Made by a program: the position numbers and the translations under genes | Shown here: piece after piece, positions 56,391 through 64,000 of the stretch | Layout of the letters: every line of letters starts with the position of its first letter | Position numbering within the stretch: position 1 is the stretch's first letter | The notes under the pieces: generated by a model | Told to the model about the DNA's origin: nothing | The model's input: only the letters and a program-made list of their open reading frames with translations | Databases searched by the model: none | Assembly (NCBI GenBank): GCA_977006965.1 | Contig: OZ345358.1 | Coordinates: forward strand, 2,108,001-2,172,000 | Source: Phymatolithon calcareum | Lineage: Eukaryota; Rhodophyta; Florideophyceae; Hapalidiales | Direction of reading: 5' to 3' | DNA length: 64,000 bases

Positions 56391-57569
56391 AGATCAAGAG
56401 CGGAAATAGTTAAATATTATATAATTTTCCAAAGTGCATGTTGACAACCACAGCACTTGAGATCACCACGGCAGAGATTGACAGTACTGTACTCAGAGCA
56501 GCTTTGAGCAGCATGCGAGACAAGAGTCTATGTTTTCCTATTTGTTGCCGTTCAAATCAAGCCGCACTATCGCAGCGAGCTAAAACAGTCCAGAGTACCC
56601 GGCGGGACGGGCACCATTCCGCATATGGCTTCTCTGTCATATTGCCTGTTTCTTTGAACGCCAACATGGCGGTGCTCGCTACAGCTGTAGTGAGCAGAAT
56701 GAAAAATACTGATAGATACAGTATACTTGTAAGTAGATGCGAATCATCGATGCCATGGAGAACATTGCTTCTTCTGAGAACAACCTCTCTTGGAGTACGA
56801 GACGCAGTTTCCACAAGGAACCTGATTTACTCATATCTCCAGCCACCGCTGTTCCCCTGTATGGCTGTAACGTTGACCCACAAGCACGTGCACTGCTTCT
56901 AGTGCGTTTACTTCACAACTTTCACCGGGGGAGCGGTACGTGCAGGTGTCTAGCGTGCAATTCATAATAAACAGTGCAGCAGTCCGCCCATCATGACATT
57001 TCGTTACAAATCCACTTATATTCTGGTTTATGTGCAGCATGGTCCATGTGATGAGTCTGCTATACTGAAACTTGTGCTCTTCCTACTCTCTTTCTTCACA
57101 TAAAAACCGTACGTAGCGATATGGCCAGGAACGTCTAAGTTTATCTATTCCATATATTAAGGTGGCAGAATCTTCACTAATGGGAGCGCTTTCATGACCT
57201 TGGTCGCCTTAAAATGTCCAATGCCCGGTTGTACAGTTCAAACACTGCCACAGCAGTAAAATACATCATGCACACAGGAAGAACTGGCACTGCAGTGCCG
57301 CATTTTCACAGTGCGAGCTGATATTGCTCCTGTGCAAAATTTCGGCTTTTCTGGAACAGTGCCAAAATCGATCTGTTTTCCTTGACAACAATTTGCTTAT
57401 AGATTCCTATCCCCTTCGATGCTCCATCATATTATTCAGCATGTCGAAGGGTATCTCATCTACAACTGCTCTTTTTCCTTACCCGACTTCTCGATTCAGT
57501 GGAGCAGCAGCGAGTTGAATCTTGAGTCTGATCACCACAATAGGCATAAGCACAGGCTCCACACTGATC
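56391..57569. other. No recognised gene
   Basis: A 154-codon plus frame (56438-56902) and a minus frame over the same DNA (56557-56814) with a hydrophobic stretch (SILYLSVFFILLTTAVAST) are both open, and neither has a recognisable family. The rest has short frames only. Confidence 0.3.
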
Positions 57570-58440
57570 TTATCCGTGAAACAGTAGGACTGGTTGTTGA
57601 AAAGAAAATAGTTGTCTTGGTACATTGAACGTCAGGTTTAGTTGCGTGCAGGCCTTGGGAGCAATACATTGTAGTTTTATTGGGACAGGAAGCTGATGAG
57701 CAATACCTATTGCCAATAGCTCCCTTCCGCCCATACCTATGGCAATATGCTTGAATCTACCAATACCCCTATTGCTACCCCTATTGCTATTGGATTCATT
57801 TGAAACGACAGCGAAAAGGCCGAGGTAATGCGACCCATTTTTGGTCCAAGCATCATGCATCACAGCACCACGAGTGTTTTTGAGGTCATTCCTCACGCCA
57901 ATTTCGACCAGTTTCACCAACTTAAAAAACCGTATCCCGAAATGCTTTGATAGAAATCTTCTCATCCACCTTACTGAAGTCACGAAAGCGCGGCTTCTCA
58001 ACGTAAGATATTCGTAGAGAAAGAGAAATGATGACATCAATGTACTGGTACATGGCCTTTTCGCGAGCAGTAGTAGAAAGTGTGGACTCGAAGTACGACG
58101 AAATGTGTCGAGTACTATCCCGGTTCATTTCGTCTTTCATGCACGTGCGATACATCTCGAACAATTTGTTCTCATCTCCACCTGCAACGCGCGATAACAG
58201 GTGCGATTACGGGTTCCTCCACCCGGTGCCTTTCTCGAATGATACTGTGAGTACGTAATTTTTGCAATAACTTCCGCGGGGGCAGGAAAAGACCAAACAG
58301 GATACATCGCGCAGGGTGAATTCTTCGCCTTTCCGAGAAGGTATGTCCTTGACAGTATCATCGCGTTTCGTCATGAGAGCCTTGACAATGTACGCTGGTT
58401 TCGGTTTGCCTGCCATCTTCACAAATGAAAGACTCAGCAC
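57570..58440 (-). pseudogene. hAT-family transposase, N-terminal half, decayed
   Basis: The minus frames, read right to left, start with MAGKPKPAYIVKALMT and a Cys-containing segment suggesting a degraded BED-type finger. They continue with MYQYIDVIISLSLRISYVEK and PRFRDFSKVDEKISIKAF, the helical region before the catalytic domain of hAT transposases, and then after a frame change near 57940 with LVEIGVRNDL and GAVMHDAWTKNGSHYLGLFA, the first catalytic strand of the hAT RNase-H fold (the D of DxWT). The rest of the catalytic domain and the dimerisation domain are missing. From ~57690 to 57795 the DNA becomes a repeat of CAATAG-like words. Two or more shifts make it a pseudogene. Confidence 0.65.
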
Positions 58441-59261
58441 GCGCGGTCACGATAGAGTAAACAAAATGTTGACTCTCTGACTTGAGCAGAACGATCGCGT
58501 AGAAACATGACACTATCCTCCACGTTAATAGCCTGTCTGGGACGAAGTTTTACGTATCACGGTGAGCAATCAATAGATCTACAACTCTGCCGCTTACCAA
58601 TATGTATTCCAATAGAAACAGATCAAGGAAAATTATTGAAATACCAGTATATTGCAGTATATTGCTATTGCAGTATATTGCTCCCTTGGCTTGGTTGCGT
58701 GCTAGAACGGAATATCTTGCCTCAGCTGCCCGATAGTCTAGACTCATGCTTGTCCAGTCTACAACGGAGATTTGGGAAAGCGAGGGACCGCTGAAAGTTA
58801 TTGAGCTTCAGATCATATGGAGATCCTTATCCAATCATGAGGGTTCGGGCAATCCCCCTGCTTGGACCGCGTCTTCATGGAGAATGCAAACGCGTGGGAG
58901 ACGCCGGGAATCCCTTTTTTGGTACCACTTTTAAATTCTAATTGCAACTTCCAGTTGAGGCATCAATCGCTCATTTCAAGAGGAGCACCTCGACTGGACA
59001 AGCATGAAACACCAATCGAGGGCACAAGTTTGCCGTCACCTTGATCTCGTATTCAATCATAATGATGTACACATCTTTATTTTTCGGACTGTAATTACGA
59101 AACGTGGGATTTAATTTCCGTAGGCAATCCATCGAACTGCTGTTGTCATGTTGCCACATAAGATTAGAAACGAGGCATTCTTCACCATGTCTTATCACTT
59201 TCTCTTCTGGGAAGGCAAGTCGTCTGCCTCTCTTCTTCTCGCAGGGGGTTGAACCACAACC
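58441..59261. other. Upstream region of the MFS gene
   Basis: CAGTATATTG occurs three times at 58640-58680. A pyrimidine-rich tract ending CTCTTCTTCTCGCAG at 59229-59243, 18 bases before the MFS ATG, is an excellent 3' splice site, so a 5' UTR intron or upstream non-coding exon may exist. No other gene is seen. Confidence 0.4.
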
Positions 59262-61001
59262 ATGGAAATTGCGGAACCCCCTCCAAGCCTGTCTCCTGAT
59301 GAACACAAACCCGATGACGAAGAGAATTGCGCAGACCCTGATGGCACTTACACGGTTGAGGAGGGCATAGAGTCACTCGGACTGGGGCGCTTCCAGTATC
59401 TTATTTTGGCGATGGCCGGCCTATGCTATACCGCCGATGCCATGGAAATGCTCTTGCTTTCATTCATCAAGCCGCCGGTGCAGTGCCTTTGGGGAATATC
59501 GGATGTACAAGGTGCTCTAATCACCACAAGTGTTGGCGTTGGCATGCTCCTCGGTTCCATTATATGGGGTCTTCTAGCGGATGCATATGGCCGGCGTCTT
59601 GCCTTCATTTGCGCTGGCGTTCTCACCTTTGTTTTCGGAATCGCTTCAGCACTCGCACCAAATTACGTCTTCATGTTAATAGCTCGAGGCGTGGTAGGTT
59701 TCGGAATTGGCGGCGTGCCGATTGCCTTCTCGCTCATTATGGAATTCTTGCCGCGTAAGAGTAGGGGAAGGTGGGGTATGGCATTGGCAGGATTTTGGTC
59801 GCTCGGTGCCGTCTTCGAAGCCTTGCTCGCCATGATATTGATGCCAAGACTTGGTTTTCGCTGGTTAATAGGCGTATCCACATTACCGCTTGGTATTCTT
59901 ATTCTCCTCTCCCCTCTCCTTCCCGAGTCTCCGCGCTGGTTGGCGTCACAAGGACGCGTCGAGGAGGCTGAGGTGATTTTGCAACGCGCAGCGATTGTGA
60001 ACAGCCGCATTCTGCCGGTAGGCAAGCTTGTCGCGGACAGGGACGAAGTGGTGAAGAAACGTGCATTCTCCCAAATCGCCCTCCTCATGCGACGCGGTAT
60101 GCGCTCCCTGTCAGCACTAATCTGGGTCATGTGGTTTGCGGCTGCGTTTGTGTATTACGGTGCCGTGATGCTTCAACCAGACCTGTTACAGGCAGAGAAC
60201 CTGGGCCAGCGGTGCGGATATGCACAGGCTCAATGTGGAGCAATGGGAACAGCCACGCAATGCGCTGCAGAGCCCATTTGTACCTGGGGCGCTTTTCCCA
60301 CATCGGCGGCAGCAAACCAGTGCGTTCCGACGGGGGTGCTGACAAAGGTGGCGACATCTGGGACAAATGTGACGGCGGGAGCTTCCGCTGCTTGTGCGGG
60401 TCGTCTTCGTCGATCAGACTATATTTCCGCGCTTTGGTCTACAACTGGTGAGCTGCCAGGCACGCTTATCACGATTTTGATTGTAGATGTGATTGGACGT
60501 CGCGCATTGACGGGGTATCTTTTCGGGATATGCGCGGCTGCATTTTTTGCACTCGTTCCATGTCCCGGACGCATTGCGGAGACGGCGTCCTTTTTCGCGA
60601 TCCGTGCAGCGAGTAACGGGTTTTTTCAAGCCATTTATCTCTACACAAACGAGGTGTACCCTGCAGAAGTTCGTGCTACCGGGATGGGTATGGCGTCCGC
60701 AATGGCGCGCGTGGGACTTATTACTACGCCGCTGGTGGCACAGTTTCTTGATCACATTAATGTTATGGCGGCGATAGGGATTTATGCTGGTGTTTGCCTT
60801 ATTGCGATGATTGCTGTCAGGCTCACCCCGATTGAGACGACGAGACGACCACTTTTGGCGACGACTGATGAACTTGTCAATGTACTCTTGCAGAAGGATA
60901 CTCAAGATGAGAACTATCCGTCGTTCAGCATGGACCCGAACACGCATCCATTCATTAGGTTCTTCAGATGGCACGCACGCATAGACGGCAGAGGTTCGTA
61001 A
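59262..61001 (+). CDS. Major facilitator transporter, SVOP/SV2-like
   Basis: A 12-helix MFS permease of 579 residues. The acidic N-terminus (YTVEEGIESLGLGRFQYLIL) and the TADAMEMLLLSF helix are hallmarks of the SVOP/SV2/OCT7-like branch, which includes plant nicotinate and organic-cation transporters. Motif A lies at ~103-113 (GLLADAYGRRL), RGVVGFGIGGVPIAFSL is in helix 4-5, and PESPRWL is at 221-227. Helix 7 (~283-305) is followed by a long extracellular or lumenal loop (~306-385) with six Cys and an NVT site, then helices 8-12 (ELPGTLITILIVDVIGRRAL, YTNEVYPAEVRATGMGMASA). The substrate cannot be told. The frame is single-exon and intact, and converges on the bZIP gene. Confidence 0.88.
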   Translation: MEIAEPPPSLSPDEHKPDDEENCADPDGTYTVEEGIESLGLGRFQYLILAMAGLCYTADAMEMLLLSFIKPPVQCLWGISDVQGALITTSVGVGMLLGSIIWGLLADAYGRRLAFICAGVLTFVFGIASALAPNYVFMLIARGVVGFGIGGVPIAFSLIMEFLPRKSRGRWGMALAGFWSLGAVFEALLAMILMPRLGFRWLIGVSTLPLGILILLSPLLPESPRWLASQGRVEEAEVILQRAAIVNSRILPVGKLVADRDEVVKKRAFSQIALLMRRGMRSLSALIWVMWFAAAFVYYGAVMLQPDLLQAENLGQRCGYAQAQCGAMGTATQCAAEPICTWGAFPTSAAANQCVPTGVLTKVATSGTNVTAGASAACAGRLRRSDYISALWSTTGELPGTLITILIVDVIGRRALTGYLFGICAAAFFALVPCPGRIAETASFFAIRAASNGFFQAIYLYTNEVYPAEVRATGMGMASAMARVGLITTPLVAQFLDHINVMAAIGIYAGVCLIAMIAVRLTPIETTRRPLLATTDELVNVLLQKDTQDENYPSFSMDPNTHPFIRFFRWHARIDGRGS

Positions 61002-61422
61002 CTCCTTTACTGACCATAGATCAAGTTTTGTAAAAACAGCTCCGTTGGGAGCACCGGAATAACAAATCGCTATACATCTACATAGCTTCTTTCTCAGAGA
61101 GCCGACGAATGGACGGATCTCGTTCTCGCACAGTGTACAATGACGGCTCTCTGTAAAGTACGATGCGGCGAAGAAATCTCTAGCTAACTCTGTTCGAAAA
61201 CATAGAACAAATTCACGACCACAAAAGCGCAGTACGGTGATGGGAATTGACTCATCAATCACAAGACAGCAAAATATTCACAATGCTCGTTGTGTATTCA
61301 CCTCTTCAAAAACAGACACAACTCGCGCGCTGTCTGCGCGATCCGCAATTTCGCCCGAGTATGGACAGCCCTCAACTCAAAAAAACGCATTTTATAAACC
61401 TGTTAACAGAGCAAGCACCCAG

Positions 61423-61914
61423 CTATAAGGCTGGGCACGCAACAGGACCCATAAGGCTTTTTGCAAACGCTGCAGGGCTCATCCGTAACTCAGGAATATG
61501 CGCAGTTCTCTCCAGGAGCAGTTTGGTGGAGCACACATTCTCGTATTCCTCCGGATCTTCATCCCCTTGTTCACCCCGCAACTGCACAAGTTGGTCCTGC
61601 AGTTGCAGGACCTGTTCGGCCAAGGCGTCACGAGACTCACGCCCGGCAGCAGCCTCGAGCGACAGCATGCTCTGTTGGATTTCGGAATCCATGACAAACT
61701 GCTCGAGGGTTGACCGGTATATCCGGTTGGCGTGTCGAGCGGCGGCGGCGGATTCGCGATTGAGACGGAGTTTGGTTTCCTTCGCGATTTCACCTCGAAG
61801 TTTCGAGGAAGTCCCGGGCCTGCGGCTTTGTACACGTTGATACTCCTTGAACTCTTGGCGAGCGGCTTCACGTCGGTTGACGGCAACACGCAGATACTCT
61901 TCGGCTGAATGCAT
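61423..61914 (-). CDS. bZIP-like transcription factor
   Basis: An ATG at 61914 gives 163 residues. Residues ~44-66 (AKETKLRLNRESAAAARHAN) carry the bZIP basic-region signature NRxSAxxxR: Asn52 and Arg60 have the invariant N-x7-R spacing, although the usual following basic residues are partly replaced by H and N. A helix RIYRSTLEQFVMDSEIQQSM and later ALAEQVLQLQDQLVQLRG with leucines at seven-residue spacing could form the zipper. Such proteins bind DNA as dimers in the nucleus. The frame is open at least 35 codons upstream without another ATG, and a different frame (from 62159) is open too, so an upstream exon is possible. A weak zipper makes the call moderate. Confidence 0.6.
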   Translation of the reverse strand: MHSAEEYLRVAVNRREAARQEFKEYQRVQSRRPGTSSKLRGEIAKETKLRLNRESAAAARHANRIYRSTLEQFVMDSEIQQSMLSLEAAAGRESRDALAEQVLQLQDQLVQLRGEQGDEDPEEYENVCSTKLLLERTAHIPELRMSPAAFAKSLMGPVACPAL

Positions 61915-63400
61915 CGCGTCACTTGGTGAAGGAAAGGTGCGGTGCGGTCCTTGTGCGTTTCGCAGAAGAGTGGTGAACGAAGGCTCCTTCGTGAGGGCGA
62001 GGTGGTATGGATTTCGTCAGGATCTGTGCGTGTGATATGCGCCTCCTCCTCGGGGGCCGTATTTATGCCCGCCACGGTAGTGTCAACAACGTTGTCCAGC
62101 AATGCATGATTAAGTTTTGTGATCATACGGTAGAAAGCAGGCGATATCTTTTTGCGCACTTTTCATGCGCGGGCTGCGTTCTCATAATTTTTTGGCCGGG
62201 GGTTCGACTTCCGATTGATTCTGTAAGTGAATTCCGGCTCATATCATACCCTCGCGCTCCACGTAGAGAGGTCAAAGAGCAAGATTCATTTCAACTTTGA
62301 AATGAAGGGCGAAACGTTAGTGTAGTACTGTGTAGAGTCCTCTACGTATATCATAAACAGGCACAGTTTCTTCATCATTTTCAGCCCTCAGGGGACCGGA
62401 GATGGGCTTTTGTAGACCACTGAACCGTGGAACACCCACCATAAGAAACTCTTCCCCGCGCAGAATCAAGACAAATTTTCTTGGCACTCGAAAAGCCGCC
62501 CGAAGTGTCAGCAGATGTGTTGGTAACTTTTCTTTTAAAAAAAGTTAAGTTACCAAAGTAAAAATAAAAAATCTACCTTTCTTCTGCACCTTCTTCATTA
62601 TTGTCAGTCTTGCTCTACTATTACTCTTGATGCGACTAACATTCTTGTCCTCTAAGGCTCCCTTGCAGTCTCTACTTATTTTCTGCCGTCCGGACATTCA
62701 CGAAAATGTTCAGGTTTGGGGCATTTTTTTCGTCTTCCTTCGGTAGTATGGTCGGGCATTATGCTGCTAACCTGCTCATTCTAGTTTCGATCGACTGATC
62801 TATGCAGCTGTTCAGTATTTCTTGCTCTTCGTTTTCAACTCGTGAAAGGAAATTGTAAACACTACATTTCGCTTGTCCTGGTATCTGATGCAATTCACGA
62901 TTTTGTTCTTAATTAAGTTAATAACAAGTACCACACTCGGACAGAAGGCATTGAAATTCATCTTCTGGCTTGCCCATCTGATGGAAGTTCACTTCTGGCT
63001 CTAGTTTGAGATAGTTGCGCTCTCAAGTATTGGGCCTATGAACTGACTGAATCACAGAACCGACAACTAGTTTCTTTCTGCCCGAGAACGGCAAGCTTCC
63101 TGGGACTTACGGGAAGCTAGTGGAGATGATCGGTAGCTCACTCAAAAATCGACGGTCATAACACTGCGTCTGTCGTCGTATCTGAGAGCTGAAGTGACCC
63201 ATATGCTCCATTTGAACACCCGGACTGCTAGAGACATGTTTCTTGCGTATTGATTGTCCTTCACAACGACGTCCAATGGCGGGGGAATATGCCTTTGTAT
63301 GTGAAGAGTGAAAAGTAACCCAATCCGTCCAAGACATCCATCGTTCTTGTGACGAAAAGCCCAAGTATTGAAATTGTCATTGAGATTCTCGAACTACTGA
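61915..63400. other. No recognised gene
   Basis: The first ~250 bp contain open minus-strand frames that may be upstream coding or 5' UTR of the bZIP gene. Beyond 62300 the sequence is AT-rich with short frames and nothing recognisable. Confidence 0.35.
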
Positions 63401-63800
63401 TACGGTGCTCTTCGAAATGCTTCCTGTGTCGACGAAATGGCACGAAGGGGTATTACTGAATCATGTTTGTTCGACCATCAGAAGGCTTCTCTAACATTCG
63501 AGCAGTGCGATGAATCATTAGGACGTCTTTAAAAATCGATCCTGTTGCCTTTCCGACACTTCTCGGAGAGCGACTCCATGTCACATACACGAGCAGAGGA
63601 GAACCTTGACCAACTGGTAGGACGTTGTCGAAGAACCGCCGAGTAGAGGACTATAACGCGAGACAACCTAAGCCATATTCAAATTTCTGAACAACGAGAA
63701 GCTCTTTCAGAACAATTTCATGCTCTCACTCTCCGTGCGAGCGATATTTCCACAATAAAGACAGAAAGAAATAACTTCCTCCTTCATCAGAAGTAGCGTC
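63401..63800 (+). pseudogene. Decayed coding stretch, coiled-coil-like, unrecognised
   Basis: One plus-strand frame stays protein-like from 63401 to about 63800 although it contains three stops (near 63530, 63644 and 63795). Segments include SLTFEQCDESLGRL, HTRAEENLDQLVGRCRR and ISEQREALSEQFHALTLRAS, all helical and charged. Such persistence of composition across stops suggests a pseudogene, perhaps of a transposon structural protein. Frames on the other strand (63707-63901) are also open, so the strand is not certain. Confidence 0.3.
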
Positions 63801-64000
63801 TCCCCGCAACCCTTCGATGGGGCAATGGCTTCCATCAAGCATTGAAGCGGTATTGGAAACGATCGTTTATTGCGTCGTGTACAGAACTCATTAACGCTCA
63901 CAAGAGCGTATTTTAATTTACCCCGGATATCTTGGCAAAATCCGTCTCATTCTATCTAAAAAGTAACCTCCGGAAAGAGTGTCAGGACCTTGTTCGTGGC
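63801..64000. other. Window edge, nothing recognised
   Basis: The final bases show no motif. A frame on the minus strand runs 63707-63901 without known similarity. Confidence 0.3.

Noticed and set aside
60414-61262. 282-codon minus-strand frame
   Set aside because: Antisense to the intact MFS gene and without recognisable features.
1-64000. CRISPR arrays, rRNA operons, phage or plasmid modules
   Set aside because: No regularly spaced short repeats, rRNA signatures or prokaryotic operon structure were seen; tRNAs cannot be excluded without a covariance search.

Overview
This is a nuclear segment of a photosynthetic eukaryote. A red alga, perhaps a florideophyte, is my best guess (an inference, not proven). 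The supporting evidence is: an intact homogentisate phytyltransferase with a transit-peptide-like N-terminus; host genes with no intron or with very short GT-AG introns carrying a CTAAC branch-like box; typical eukaryotic products (CCR4-NOT deadenylase, ESCRT-III Snf7, complex I MWFE subunit, ESF2/ABT1, bZIP); and large stretches of decayed transposons between small gene islands. I saw no bacterial operons, CRISPR arrays or rRNA. tRNAs could not be screened systematically by eye.

Layout. 1-163: the C-terminus of an unrecognised gene. 0.4-12.3 kb: DNA-transposon territory, with two unrecognised minus-strand ORFs, a CACTA-type (tnp2) transposase with two frame breaks, a ~112-bp tandem repeat, and a second, more decayed tnp2 copy. 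12.3-19.9 kb: gene-poor, but it holds a nested structure in which a hAT-type element (16964-18265) with an 8-bp target duplication is inserted in one copy of a degenerate coding repeat and carries another copy inside. 19.9-28.4 kb: GC-rich, with two unrecognised plus-strand ORFs and then a dead Ty3/gypsy retrotransposon on the minus strand (gag, protease, RT, RNase H, integrase). 28.4-33.0 kb: decayed sequence, possibly including a transposase relic. 33.1-39.1 kb: an intact CAF1 deadenylase gene, a truncated LINE, and then a row of about four decayed CAF1 copies. 39.3-44.5 kb: a predicted tail-anchored protein, long hairpins and a LINE trace.

44.6-50.0 kb is a compact gene island: a DUF202/VTC1-like membrane protein (-), a LINE end, 6-phosphogluconolactonase (+, three exons), a two-exon NDUFA1 gene (-) and an ESF2/ABT1 gene (+). 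52.9-55.4 kb holds convergent homogentisate phytyltransferase (+) and Snf7/CHMP4 (-). 56-58.4 kb holds LINE and hAT transposase remains. 59.3-61.9 kb holds an SVOP-like MFS transporter (+) convergent with a bZIP-like factor (-). The remainder is decayed.

The host genes do not form one pathway. They are independent housekeeping units (mRNA turnover, oxidative pentose phosphate pathway, respiration, ribosome biogenesis, tocopherol synthesis, membrane remodelling, transport). The most unusual material is the CAF1 pseudogene row, the nested hAT structure, the decay pattern of the Ty3 element, a 52-nt-arm hairpin at 41.6 kb, and the unrecognised ORFs near the CACTA transposase.
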